Under the pieces are notes generated by a model, which saw only the letters and a program-made list of their open reading frames with translations, was not told the origin of the DNA and made no database searches. This document shows, in pieces, positions 8,281-19,031 of a stretch of DNA of 64,000 nucleotides. This DNA comes from RBG-13-68-16 sp041494245. Its GTDB lineage: Bacteria; Acidobacteriota; Thermoanaerobaculia; Thermoanaerobaculales; Thermoanaerobaculaceae. A program made the translations under genes and the position numbers. The stretch lies in the NCBI GenBank assembly GCA_041494245.1, contig JBGQAK010000013.1, positions 66,251 through 130,250 on the forward strand. The letters are read 5' to 3'. Positions within the stretch are counted from its first letter, which is position 1. Each line of letters starts with the position of its first letter.

Positions 8281-9089
8281 CGTGCCAGCGTCTCCTTGAG
8301 CTCCGGCCGGGGTATCACCATGTCGAGCATCCCGTGTTCGAGGAGGAACTCGGCGCGCTGAAACCCCTCGGGGAGCTTCTGGCGGATGGTCTGCTCGATG
8401 ACGCGCGGGCCGGCGAAACCGATGAGCGCCTCCGGCTCGCCGATGTTGAGGTCGCCCAGCATCGCGTACGAGGCGGTCACGCCCCCCGTCGTGGGATCGG
8501 TGAGCACCGAAATGTAGGGGAGCCGGGCGGCGTGCATCCGTGCGAGCGTCGCGGAGATCTTGGCCATCTGCATCAGGGACAGGATCCCCTCCTGCATGCG
8601 GGCGCCTCCGGAGCAGGAGACCACGATGAGGGGAAGGCGGCCCTTGATGCAGCGCTCGATCGCGCGCGTGAGCTTCTCGCCGACCGCGGAGCCCATTGAG
8701 CCGCCCATGAACGAGTACTCCATCGCTCCGATCACCACCCGCCTGCCGGCCAGGCGCCCGACGCCGACCAGCAGCGCGTCGCACCGCACGCCTCTCTCCC
8801 GCAGCTCTCGCAGGCGCTGGGCGTACGGCTTGGAGTCGGTGAACTCCAGGGGGTCGGTGGAAAACACCGTCCCGAAGGCCTCTTTCCAGCTGCCGCCGTC
8901 GAAGAGCTGGGTGAGGCGCGTGCGCGCGGAGACGCGGTGGTGGTGGCCGCAGCGCGGGCACACGAACAGCGCGTTTTCCAGCTCCTTGCGGTAGAGGGTC
9001 TCCTTGCAGCCGTCGCACTTCACCCACAACCCTTCGGGGACCCTGCTCGCCGGCCTTTCGGCCGACTCTGAGCGGCGAAACCAGACCAT
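8259..9089 (-). CDS. accD: Acetyl-CoA carboxylase carboxyltransferase subunit beta
   Basis: AccD pairs with AccA to move CO2 from carboxybiotin to acetyl-CoA, the first step of fatty acid synthesis. The 276-residue protein has the N-terminal zinc ribbon (CDGC and CPRC separated by 16 residues), then the crotonase-fold core with GAMEYSFMGGSMGS, VSCSGGARMQEG, TDPTTGGVTASYA and GFAGPRVIEQT. I chose the ATG at 9089 (start VWFRR after Met) because TAGATT ends eight bases upstream and the family starts this way; an ATG at 9107 with a GGAGG only three bases away would add six residues. It heads the folC-dgt-rpiB-glyA run. Confidence 0.94.
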   Translation of the reverse strand: MVWFRRSESAERPASRVPEGLWVKCDGCKETLYRKELENALFVCPRCGHHHRVSARTRLTQLFDGGSWKEAFGTVFSTDPLEFTDSKPYAQRLRELRERGVRCDALLVGVGRLAGRRVVIGAMEYSFMGGSMGSAVGEKLTRAIERCIKGRLPLIVVSCSGGARMQEGILSLMQMAKISATLARMHAARLPYISVLTDPTTGGVTASYAMLGDLNIGEPEALIGFAGPRVIEQTIRQKLPEGFQRAEFLLEHGMLDMVIPRPELKETLARCLAHLL

Positions 9090-9097
9090 GGGCGACG

Positions 9098-9103
9098 AAT
9101 CTA
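9098..9103 (-). promoter_or_regulatory. Candidate -10 hexamer of accD, leaderless start
   Basis: On the minus strand TAGATT ends eight bases before the ATG at 9089. This supports 9089 over the upstream ATG as the accD start. Confidence 0.4.
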
Positions 9104-9148
9104 GCATCCACCTCCGGGGGACGCAAGGAAATCGCTTGCGTTCGCGAG

Positions 9149-9979
9149 CTAAGGCCTGGGGTTGAAGAGGTTAGGGTTGACCTGGCCGGGGGCGGAGCGC
9201 CGACCTTCGGCGACCGAGCGGAGGGCGATCAGCGGTGCGCTGCCCCCGCGGGGGATGACGTCCGCGTGGACCCCGAAGACCTCGCGGAACAGCTCGGGGC
9301 GGAGGACCTCCTCGGGCGTGCCGGAGGCCCGTACCCGGCCCTCGTGGAGGACGACCAGGCGGTGGGCCAGCCGCAGCGCGAAGTTCCAGTCGTGCGCGAC
9401 CAGCACCGCGCCGACGCCCTCGGCGATCAGCTCGCCGAGGATGCCGGCGATCTCGAGCTGGTGACGCACGTCGAGGGCGGCCGTCGGCTCGTCCAGGAGC
9501 AGGAGGCGCGGCTCGCTCGCAAGCGCCCTGGCCAGCAGCACGAGCTGGCGCTCGCCCCCCGAGAGACGCTGGACGGAGGCGTCGGACCGATCGGAGAGCC
9601 CGACGCGGGCGAGGGCGGCGTCCACCGCGGCGTGGTCCCGTGGCGAGGGCGGGCGCCAGGCGCCGAGGTGGGGAGCGCGCCCCTGCTGGACCGTCTCGCC
9701 CACGGTCAATGGGAAGGCGAAGTTGACCATCTGCGGCACGAAGCCCACCTCGCGTGCCACCTCCCGCCGGCGCCACGCGGCAAGCGGCCTTCCGCGCAGC
9801 TCCACCTCGCCCGCGCTCGGGGCGAGGATGCCGGCGAGCAGGCGGAGCAGCGTGCTCTTGCCGGCACCGTTGGGCCCCAGCACCGCCACGCATTCCCCCT
9901 CGGCAACCGCCAGGTCCACCCCGCGGACCACCTCGCGGGTCCCGTAGCCGCCGGAGAGCGCGCTGGCGCGCAGCATCAT
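9149..9979 (-). CDS. ABC transporter ATP-binding protein, BtuD/FecE/FhuC type
   Basis: This cytoplasmic ATPase drives an iron-siderophore or cobalamin importer. In 276 residues: Walker A GPNGAGKST (35-43), Q-loop VPQMVNFAFPLTVGE, signature QRLSGGERQLV, Walker B LLLLDEPTAALD and the switch His in VAHDW. The start codon is one of two adjacent ATGs at 9979-9974; the first overlaps the permease stop as TGATG, so translation is coupled. Together with the permease and binding protein upstream it forms a complete BtuFCD-like set. The substrate cannot be told from the sequence; no riboswitch or outer-membrane receptor gene is nearby. Confidence 0.9.
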   Translation of the reverse strand: MMLRASALSGGYGTREVVRGVDLAVAEGECVAVLGPNGAGKSTLLRLLAGILAPSAGEVELRGRPLAAWRRREVAREVGFVPQMVNFAFPLTVGETVQQGRAPHLGAWRPPSPRDHAAVDAALARVGLSDRSDASVQRLSGGERQLVLLARALASEPRLLLLDEPTAALDVRHQLEIAGILGELIAEGVGAVLVAHDWNFALRLAHRLVVLHEGRVRASGTPEEVLRPELFREVFGVHADVIPRGGSAPLIALRSVAEGRRSAPGQVNPNLFNPRP

Positions 9980-10953
9980 CACGGCGACCGCCTCAGGAGG
10001 GCGACGAAGAACGGCACGCCGAGCAGCGCCGTGACCACGCCGACGGGGAGCTCCACCGGCGCGAGCAGGCGCCGTGCCACCAGATCCCCGAGGACCATGA
10101 GCGCGGCGCCGGCAACGGCGGCCCGCGGCAGCAGCCGGCGTGGGCTCTGGCCCCACACGAGCCTGCACAGGTGCGGCGTCACCAACCCGACGAAGCCGAT
10201 CACCCCCGCGAACGCGACCGCGCCGCCGCACAGCGCCGCCGCGGCCAGGAACACCCGCCTGCGCACGGTGACGACGTCGACGCCGAGGGCGGCCGCCGAC
10301 TCCTCGCCGGTGGCCAGCAGCCCGAGGTCGCGGCCGTGGAGGAGCAGGACGAAGGCGGGCACCAGCACGTACGGCGTCAGCCAGGCGACCGCGGCGGGAG
10401 ACGCGGAGGCGAGCGAACCCATGGTCACGGCCAGGGCCCCGGGGAGGCGCGGGGAGGGGGCGAGTGAGAGTATGGTGAGGATCGCCACCGAGGCGGCGGC
10501 GTTGACGGCGACGCCCGCGAGGATCATCCGCGTGGAGGAGGTGCCGAGCGGCCCGCGCGCCATCCACCACACCAGACCGGTCGCGGCTGCCGCACCCGCC
10601 ATCGCCGCCGCCGGCACGAGACCGAGGGCGGCAGCCGGCAGCACGGCGAACGCGGCGGTGGCCGCGGCGGCGCCTCCGCCCGAGATGCCGAGCAGGAACG
10701 GGTCGGCAAGCGGGTTGGAGAGCAACGCCTGGAGCGCCGCCCCGGCGAGCGCCAGGGCGGCACCCACGGCGATTCCGAGGGCGAGCCGGGGGAGTCGCAG
10801 GCCGAGGACGATCGTGCGCACCTCGGGCGTCCCGCCTCCGGAGAGCGCAGCGAGCGCCTCGCGCGGGGTGGCGGCCGGACCCCCGATCAGCAGCGCGGAA
10901 GCCACTGCGGCGAGCAGCACCGCGACGAGAGCGAGATCGGCGACGCGCTTCAC
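9979..10953 (-). CDS. ABC transporter permease, FecCD/BtuC family
   Basis: This is the membrane channel of a vitamin B12 or Fe-siderophore importer, 324 residues with about ten hydrophobic segments. Family motifs are RLPRLALGIAVGAALALAGAALQ, NPLADPFLLGISGGG, GSLASASP and GFVGLVTPHLCR near the C-terminal coupling helix. The GTG start at 10953 overlaps the binding-protein stop (GTGA), and the stop overlaps the ATPase start. Alanine content is extremely high, as expected from base composition. BtuC and FecD subfamilies are not separable by eye. Confidence 0.9.
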   Translation of the reverse strand: MKRVADLALVAVLLAAVASALLIGGPAATPREALAALSGGGTPEVRTIVLGLRLPRLALGIAVGAALALAGAALQALLSNPLADPFLLGISGGGAAAATAAFAVLPAAALGLVPAAAMAGAAAATGLVWWMARGPLGTSSTRMILAGVAVNAAASVAILTILSLAPSPRLPGALAVTMGSLASASPAAVAWLTPYVLVPAFVLLLHGRDLGLLATGEESAAALGVDVVTVRRRVFLAAAALCGGAVAFAGVIGFVGLVTPHLCRLVWGQSPRRLLPRAAVAGAALMVLGDLVARRLLAPVELPVGVVTALLGVPFFVALLRRSP

Positions 10954-11843
10954 GGGTGTGCCTCGCGGGCGGCCACCAGGGCCTCCAGCGCCTCGGGGAG
11001 GCGCGGCCCCGGGCGGCTTGCGGGGTCGGCGGGAAGCCAGATGACCTCCACGGCGCCCGAGGCCACGCGCTGCCCTGCCGGCGAGCCGACGATGGTGCGA
11101 TAGCCTTCGCGGAGGTCGCGTTCGTCGGGAGCGACCACGACCTGGAGGCGGGGATCGAGCAACTGCTCCGGGTCCACGCGCGGGTAGCGGCCGCCCGAGG
11201 CGGGGGCCAAATTGGCCAGGCCCGCGTGCCGGAGCAGGTCGTCGTGGAACGTGCCCGGTGCCGCCACGATCAGCGGCTCCCACCACACAACGTAGAGCGC
11301 GCGGCGCACGGGCAGCGCCCGCGCACGGGCGGCGGCACGCTCGCACCGCCGGCCGATCTCGTTCGCCAGGCGTTCACCCTCGCCCCTCGCGCCGAGCAAC
11401 TCACCTGCCAGGCGACACGCCCCCTCCAGGCGGGTGAAGGAGGTCACGTCCATGGTGCACACGCGGATGCCGAACTGGCGGAGCTGCTCGATCACCCGGA
11501 GGTCGTTGCCCGCGGTGGTGGCAAGCACCAAGTCGGGCCTCGTGGCCAGGATCACCTCCGCATCCCCGGCCGAAATGCGGGGGAGGCTTGCGACCTCTGG
11601 CGGGAAATCCGCCGCAGGCGTGACCGCGACGACGATGCCTCCGGCACCAAGTGCGAACGCGAGCTCCGTCACGTCGGGTGCCAGCGGCACGAGGCGGTGC
11701 ACGGGGCCCGCCGGTACGGCCTCACCGATCTGGTCGGTGATCCCGTGGGCGGGCGGCGAGGTGCAGGAACACGTCAGGACAAGTGCAAACAACCCACACC
11801 ACCCGGTGTGGGTCGCCCGTCGGCAGCTGACGCCCTGACTCAG
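10950..11843 (-). CDS. BtuF-like periplasmic substrate-binding lipoprotein
   Basis: This captures the ligand for the adjacent permease and ATPase. RLVPLAPDVTELAFALGAGG, then EVASLPRISAGDAEVILATRPDLVLA and a final HAGLANLAPASGGRYPRVDPEQLL region are typical of the BtuF/FecB helical-backbone fold. A hydrophobic stretch ending LVLTCSC is a likely signal with a lipobox-like Cys. No ATG, GTG or suitable TTG precedes this signal between the upstream stop (11845) and the hydrophobic region; a CTG at 11843 with AAGGA about ten bases upstream is the best candidate. An ATG at 11903 inside the upstream gene is the alternative. Confidence 0.78.
   Translation of the reverse strand: MSQGVSCRRATHTGWCGLFALVLTCSCTSPPAHGITDQIGEAVPAGPVHRLVPLAPDVTELAFALGAGGIVVAVTPAADFPPEVASLPRISAGDAEVILATRPDLVLATTAGNDLRVIEQLRQFGIRVCTMDVTSFTRLEGACRLAGELLGARGEGERLANEIGRRCERAAARARALPVRRALYVVWWEPLIVAAPGTFHDDLLRHAGLANLAPASGGRYPRVDPEQLLDPRLQVVVAPDERDLREGYRTIVGSPAGQRVASGAVEVIWLPADPASRPGPRLPEALEALVAAREAHP
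11792..11813 (-). terminator. Nine-base-pair hairpin at the beginning of the binding-protein gene
   Basis: A perfect inverted repeat ACCCACACC / GGTGTGGGT with a four-base loop lies 32 bases past the stop of the small coiled-coil gene and is followed on the minus strand by TGTTTGC. It could terminate or attenuate transcription between the kinase unit and the importer. It also lies in the likely signal-peptide region of the binding protein, so the fold may be a coincidence of coding. Confidence 0.3.
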
Positions 11844-11844
11844 G

Positions 11845-12069
11845 CTACTCGTTTCCTTGCTCTTCCAGGTCGTTGGGGACCCCCAGGCGCTGACAGGCCG
11901 CATCGTACATCTGACGGGCGGCTTTCTGGGCCGTCTGCAGTTCGGCAATCCGCTGCTTGACGCGCTGCAGCTCTTCCTGGATTTGGGTCTCGATGTCTTC
12001 GATCTCCTGCCGCGTCACCTTGTGGGTGTCCTCGTAGAACTTGCGCTGCTGATCGGTGAGAAGCGACAT
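11845..12069 (-). CDS. Small charged coiled-coil protein of unknown function
   Basis: This 74-residue product starts MSLLTDQQRKFYED and continues as one amphipathic helix (EIEDIETQIQEELQRVKQRIAELQTAQKAA in outline) ending in a short tail with GVPNDLEEQ. It is almost certainly a coiled coil. GGAGGAG lies about six bases before the ATG at 12069, the best ribosome-binding site in the region, and an in-frame ATG at 12084 is less likely. It begins 17 bases after the stop of the large kinase, so the two are probably co-transcribed and it may act with that protein. I recognise no family. Confidence 0.65.
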   Translation of the reverse strand: MSLLTDQQRKFYEDTHKVTRQEIEDIETQIQEELQRVKQRIAELQTAQKAARQMYDAACQRLGVPNDLEEQGNE

Positions 12070-12086
12070 GTCTCTCTCCTCCATAA

Positions 12087-15008
<2,922 letters not shown>

Positions 15009-15116
15009 ACGATCGCCGTTTCGGCGGTAGACTGCGATTTCATTGTGGTGGCGCACCCCCGGCAAGTCAATAGGTTCGCTGCCACATGGCTGAGCGCGTG
15101 CGGCGTTGTCGCGGTG

Positions 15117-15122
15117 TACAAT
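15117..15122 (+). promoter_or_regulatory. Candidate -10 hexamer upstream of yebC
   Basis: TACAAT lies 38 bases before the yebC start in the 152-base divergent spacer between the kinase and yebC. No convincing -35 is visible. Confidence 0.3.
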
Positions 15123-15160
15123 GCGCGGGCACGGACCACGGGGTCCCGTGGAGGGTCGTT

Positions 15161-15907
15161 ATGTCGGGCCACAGCAAATGGAGCACGATCAAGCACAAGA
15201 AGGGCAAGCTGGACGCCAAGCGCGGCAAGCTCTTCACGAAGATCATCCGTGAGCTCACCACCTCGGCGCGTGAGGGCGGGGGCGATCCGGACGGGAACCC
15301 GCGCTTGCGCTCGGCGATTCAGGCCGCGAAGGCCGCGAACATGCCGGGCGACACGATGAACAAGGCGATCCAGCGCGGCACCGGCGAACTGCCCGGCGTC
15401 GCGTACGAAGAGGTCACGTACGAGGGGTACGGACCGGGCGGCGTGGCCGTCATGCTCCAGGTGCTGACCGACAACCGGAACCGCACCACGGCCGAGGTCA
15501 GGCACCTGTTCACCAAGCACGGCGGGCACCTCGGCGAGACCGGCTGTGTGGGCTTCCTCTTCAAGAAGCAGGGTTACATCATCCTGCCCAGGAGCGCGGT
15601 TGACGAGGACAGGGTGATGGAGGCCGCGCTCGAGGTGGGCGCCGAGGATTTCCTCTCGGACGATCCCGAGCTGTACGAGATCTACACCGCGCCCGAGGAC
15701 CTCCACAAAGTAAAGACCAGCCTGGAGGCGCGCGGCTTCCAGGTCGAGCAGGCGAAGGTCGAGATGGTGCCCACCACCCAAGTGCGCCTTGAGGACAAGC
15801 GCGCCGAGCAGATGGTCCGGCTCATGGACGCGTTCGAGGACCACGACGACGTGCAGAACGTCTGGGCGAACTTCGACATCGACACGAAGCTGCTCGAGGT
15901 CGGCTGA
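15161..15907 (+). CDS. yebC: YebC/PmpR-family protein
   Basis: YebC-family proteins act as transcriptional regulators or, as shown more recently for some members, assist ribosomes at difficult proline runs. The 248-residue product matches the family end to end: MSGHSKWSTIKHKKGKLDAK, then IRELTTSAREGGGDPDGNPRL, GYGPGGVAVM, DNRNRTTAEVRH, and TCVGFLFKK-like CVGFLFKKQGYI. It starts at the ATG at 15161. As in many bacteria it directly precedes ruvC, separated by one base. Confidence 0.95.
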   Translation: MSGHSKWSTIKHKKGKLDAKRGKLFTKIIRELTTSAREGGGDPDGNPRLRSAIQAAKAANMPGDTMNKAIQRGTGELPGVAYEEVTYEGYGPGGVAVMLQVLTDNRNRTTAEVRHLFTKHGGHLGETGCVGFLFKKQGYIILPRSAVDEDRVMEAALEVGAEDFLSDDPELYEIYTAPEDLHKVKTSLEARGFQVEQAKVEMVPTTQVRLEDKRAEQMVRLMDAFEDHDDVQNVWANFDIDTKLLEVG

Positions 15908-15908
15908 G

Positions 15909-16382
15909 CTGGCGCGGGTCCTCGGCCTCGACCCGGGGTCGCGTATCACCGGCTGGGGCCTCCTCGAGGGAGGGCCGCGCCGCGTGAGCGCCGTCGAGTT
16001 CGGCCGGCTCCTCCCGCACCGAGATCTCTCCCGGACCGGCGCCCTTGCCGAGCTCTCCGCTCAGCTCGAGGAGCTCCTCGCACGCCTCTCGCCCGACGTG
16101 GTCGCGGTCGAAACGCCTTTCATCGGGCGCTTCCCCAAGGCCGCCCTCGCCCTCGCGGAGGCGCGCGGCGCCCTGCTGGCGGTGCTCGGCCGCTGGGGGG
16201 GCGAGGTCGTCGAGTACGAGCCCGCGCGCGTGAAGGCGGCCGTGGTCGGACACGGGCGCGCCGAGAAGCAGCAGGTCGCGTACGTGGTGCGCCATGCGCT
16301 CAACCTCGCGACCGAGCCGCCCGCCGATGCGGCCGATGCGCTCGCCATCGCGCTGTGCCACGTGCGCAGCGTTCTGCCTTGA
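15909..16382 (+). CDS. ruvC: Crossover junction endodeoxyribonuclease RuvC with a CTG start codon
   Basis: RuvC resolves Holliday junctions as a dimer with RuvAB. The 157-residue protein is slightly shorter than the E. coli enzyme (173). Acidic catalytic residues are present: Asp in VLGLDPGSRITGWG, Glu in VAVETPFIG, and the paired Asp in PADAADALAIA. Homology begins exactly at ARVLGLDPGS, and no ATG, GTG or TTG lies between the yebC stop and this point. The codon there is CTG at 15909, with GAGGT about eight bases upstream in the end of yebC, so a CTG start is the best reading. The upstream in-frame ATG at 15789 would add 40 Arg/Ser-rich shadow residues. Confidence 0.9.
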   Translation: MARVLGLDPGSRITGWGLLEGGPRRVSAVEFGRLLPHRDLSRTGALAELSAQLEELLARLSPDVVAVETPFIGRFPKAALALAEARGALLAVLGRWGGEVVEYEPARVKAAVVGHGRAEKQQVAYVVRHALNLATEPPADAADALAIALCHVRSVLP

Positions 16383-16506
16383 CGCTCGCGACGGGCGTGT
16401 GTTAGGTTTCAACGGCGTGGGCAAGCCACCAGCACGCCGCTGCCGTCCAACCCGTCGGCTCAGGGCGGCGGTGGTCTTGTCGGCCTCGCCCTCGCACTGA
16501 GCAACC

Positions 16507-17349
16507 ATGGCGCTTCAGGGCTCTCTGGCCGATATCTCGCTGCCCGACGTGATCCAGCTTGTCAGCGTTTCGGGCAAGACCGGCGTCTTCACCATTTCCG
16601 GCGAGGGCGCGGACGGGAAGATCTTCCTGAAGGACGGGCAGATCGTCGACGCGACCGCGGGCAAGCTGAACGGCGAGCTCGCGGTCTACGAGTTGGCCAC
16701 CTGGCGCAAGGGGCAGTTCATCTTCACCGCCAACGTCGCGCCGGAGCGCGTGACGGTCACCAAGTCGAACACGAGCCTCATGATTGAGGCTGCCCGGCGG
16801 ACCGACGAGTACCGGGTGCTGCAGCGCAAGATCCCCAACCTGGAGGCGATTCCATACTTCCTGCCTCGCGAGCCCGGCCAGGACCAGATCACGCTCTCAC
16901 CCCAGGAGTGGGCGGTGGTGACCAAGGTCGACGGCCAGCACTCCATCAAGAAGCTCGAGGAGACCACCGGCCTTCCGGCGTTCGACGTCTGCAAGGTGCT
17001 CTACGGCCTCGTCACGTCGGGGCTGATCGCCCTGCGGCCCGTCGAGGAGAAGCCTGGTCAGGGCGTGCCCCCCAACCCGGCGGCGGGCACTTCGGCGGGG
17101 CCTTCGCTGCGCTCGCTGTTCGCGCTGGCCGAGAATGTACGCAAGCTGGCCGATGAAAGCGTCGGGCTGGCCGGCTCGGTCGCGGTCGAAAAGCAGTACC
17201 GCATCGCCCGCGCCGACATCGAAGCCGGCAAGGGCATGCCGGCGGTGAAGGCGCTGGTGGACCGGCTGGCGCGCGCAATCTCCCTGCTGGAAGGGGGCGA
17301 CAAGGCGGGCGAGTTCCTCCGCAAGGTCAACCCTCTCGTGCAGCCCTAG
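16507..17349 (+). CDS. DUF4388 (PATAN-like) domain protein
   Basis: The 280-residue protein starts MALQGSLADISLPDVIQLVS, the hallmark of DUF4388, with GKTGVFTISG and GKIFLKDGQIVDATAGKLNGELAVYELATW completing that domain by about residue 75. The second half has a winged-helix-like segment (LEETTGLPAFDVCKVLYGLVTSGLI) and an alpha-helical tail. Such proteins accompany two-component and Ras-like GTPase signalling in Acidobacteriota and deltaproteobacteria. It stands alone, 124 bases after ruvC and convergent with ftsX. No specific partner is visible nearby; the MglA-like kinase at 43.6 kb is the closest functional relative. Confidence 0.75.
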   Translation: MALQGSLADISLPDVIQLVSVSGKTGVFTISGEGADGKIFLKDGQIVDATAGKLNGELAVYELATWRKGQFIFTANVAPERVTVTKSNTSLMIEAARRTDEYRVLQRKIPNLEAIPYFLPREPGQDQITLSPQEWAVVTKVDGQHSIKKLEETTGLPAFDVCKVLYGLVTSGLIALRPVEEKPGQGVPPNPAAGTSAGPSLRSLFALAENVRKLADESVGLAGSVAVEKQYRIARADIEAGKGMPAVKALVDRLARAISLLEGGDKAGEFLRKVNPLVQP

Positions 17350-17370
17350 CCCAGAAACAAGCTACAGGCC

Positions 17371-18204
17371 TCAGGGTTCCTTGGGCAGCGACGCGAGGCC
17401 GAGGGCCGCGCCTGCGGCAGCGGCAAGCCCTCCGGCGGGCGGCAGTGCCGCCAGCAGCCACATCTCGACCACAAGCGTCGGCAAGGCCGCTCGCAGCGCG
17501 AGCTGGAGCGCCGCGAGGAGGCCCGCCCCGAGCACCCCTCCCAGGAGGCCGAGCAGCGAGCCGCACACGAGGTAGGGGCGCCGGATCTCGCTCTCGTGCG
17601 CGCCGATCAGCCGCATGATCGCGATCTCGTCGGCGTGGTTGAGCACGAGCAGCCGCACGACGAGCAGGACCACGATGCAGCAGCCGACCAGCAGCGTGAA
17701 GGCCAGCACGAACCCCGCGAAGAAGAAGCGCGAGACCGCCTCGTGCAGCCGCGCCTGCCACCCCCGTGAGCTCTCGACTATCGTGACCTCGGGGCGTGCC
17801 TGCAGGAAGCCGGTGACGGCCTGCTCACCTTCGGACGGCACCTCAATCTGGAGGATCGGCGGGAAGCTGCGCTCGTCGAGGGTCAGGAGGACCGTCGAGA
17901 GCTCGGGGAACCAGCGCGCCAGCTCCTCCTGGACCTTGCGGGGCGCCAGCGGGACCGTGGCGACGCCGGGGAAGCGCGCCTGAAAGGTGTCCCTCAAGGC
18001 GGCCGCATCCGCGCCGCCGCGCACGACCGCCACCACTGTTGTGGGCCGGTCGGTCGCGAGCAGCTCCGACTTCACCCACGCGCGCACGCTCCAGAGGACG
18101 CCACCCCAGGAGCTCGCCACCATCACGAGGATGATTGCCACGAGGCCAGCAGGGCCGGACTCGCGCAGCTGCCGCCTCACCTCGCGCCAGGAATGGCGGT
18201 TCAT
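17371..18204 (-). CDS. ftsX: Cell division protein FtsX
   Basis: FtsX is the membrane partner of FtsE, which couples the divisome to peptidoglycan hydrolases. The 277-residue product has an N-terminal cytoplasmic stretch, a first span (AGLVAIILVMVASSWGGVLW), a periplasmic domain of about 120 residues, and three C-terminal spans, with the conserved NHADEIAIMRLIGA motif of the FtsX permease fold. The ATG at 18204 overlaps the ftsE stop as ATGA; an in-frame ATG at 18219 is less likely. The gene ends convergently to the DUF4388 gene. Confidence 0.92.
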   Translation of the reverse strand: MNRHSWREVRRQLRESGPAGLVAIILVMVASSWGGVLWSVRAWVKSELLATDRPTTVVAVVRGGADAAALRDTFQARFPGVATVPLAPRKVQEELARWFPELSTVLLTLDERSFPPILQIEVPSEGEQAVTGFLQARPEVTIVESSRGWQARLHEAVSRFFFAGFVLAFTLLVGCCIVVLLVVRLLVLNHADEIAIMRLIGAHESEIRRPYLVCGSLLGLLGGVLGAGLLAALQLALRAALPTLVVEMWLLAALPPAGGLAAAAGAALGLASLPKEP

Positions 18205-18872
18205 TGGAACGGCCCCCACGCGTCCTTCACCAGGTTGCCGCGGTCCAGGAAGAGGGTGCGGGCCGGGTGGGCGTCGATGAGCCCACGGTCGTGAGTGGCG
18301 ACCACGACCGTGGTCCCCTGGTAGTTGATCGTCTTGAAAAGTTCCAGCAGCTCGTGGGATCGCTCGGGGTCGAGGTTGCCGGTCGGCTCATCGGCCAGGA
18401 TGAGGTCCGGCTGCAACACCAGCGCGCGCGCGATCGCAACGCGCTGCTGCTCGCCGCCCGAGAGCTCGTCCGGGTAGGCGGTGCCGCGGTGCTGCAGCCC
18501 CATCTGCTTGAGCACCAGGTAGGCGCGGCGCTGCTGGTCGCGCTCGGGCAGGTTGAGGAGCGACAGAACGAAGGTGACGTTCTCCGCCACCGTCCGGCGG
18601 CGGAGCAGCTTGAAGTCCTGGAAGATCACGCCGAGGCGCCGGCGGAACTCCGCAACCTCCCGGCGGCGCAACTTCGTGAGGTCCGAGTCGTTGACCAGGA
18701 TGTGCCCGGAGTCGGGGAGCTCCGCGCGGTAGAGCAGGCGGAGGAACGTGCTCTTCCCGGCGCCCGACGGCCCGGTAAGGTACATGAGCTCGCCCCGCTC
18801 CACCTTGGTGCTGATCCCCCGCAGGGCCGGGCGTCCGTTGTAGGACTTGGTGATCTGTTCGAGGAGGATCAT
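18201..18872 (-). CDS. ftsE: Cell division ATP-binding protein FtsE
   Basis: FtsE is the ATPase of the FtsEX complex at the division site. The 223-residue protein has the normal family length: Walker A GPSGAGKST (34-42), GVIFQDFKLL with the Q-loop, signature LSGGEQQRVAIARAL (137-151), Walker B LILADEPTGNLD (157-168) and the His switch in VATHDRGL. Its start, MILLEQITKSYNG, is standard. No ribosome-binding site precedes the ATG at 18872. The stop overlaps ftsX by four bases (ATGA), the usual ftsEX arrangement. Confidence 0.95.
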   Translation of the reverse strand: MILLEQITKSYNGRPALRGISTKVERGELMYLTGPSGAGKSTFLRLLYRAELPDSGHILVNDSDLTKLRRREVAEFRRRLGVIFQDFKLLRRRTVAENVTFVLSLLNLPERDQQRRAYLVLKQMGLQHRGTAYPDELSGGEQQRVAIARALVLQPDLILADEPTGNLDPERSHELLELFKTINYQGTTVVVATHDRGLIDAHPARTLFLDRGNLVKDAWGPFQ

Positions 18873-19019
18873 GCGGTTGGGGAGAGGCGGCAGCCGCCCG
18901 CGGGCGTCGGGCCCGGCGCCTCGCGCCGTGCAGGGAGGCCCGTGGCCGGGGTCATGAGGGGTGCGTGCGCCGCAAGCCCTGTCGCTGGGAACTCCACCGC
19001 GATCTCCGCCTGTGGAGTG

Positions 19020-19025
19020 TAGCAT
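19020..19025 (+). promoter_or_regulatory. Candidate -10 hexamer of pgeF, leaderless start
   Basis: TAGCAT ends six bases before the GTG at 19032 and no ribosome-binding site fits between them. Confidence 0.45.
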
Positions 19026-19031
19026 GGCGTC

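Noticed and set aside
11814..12086. A cobalamin riboswitch expected before a BtuFCD operon.
   Set aside because: Only two bases separate the small coiled-coil gene from the proposed start of the binding protein, and no B12-box-like sequence is visible.
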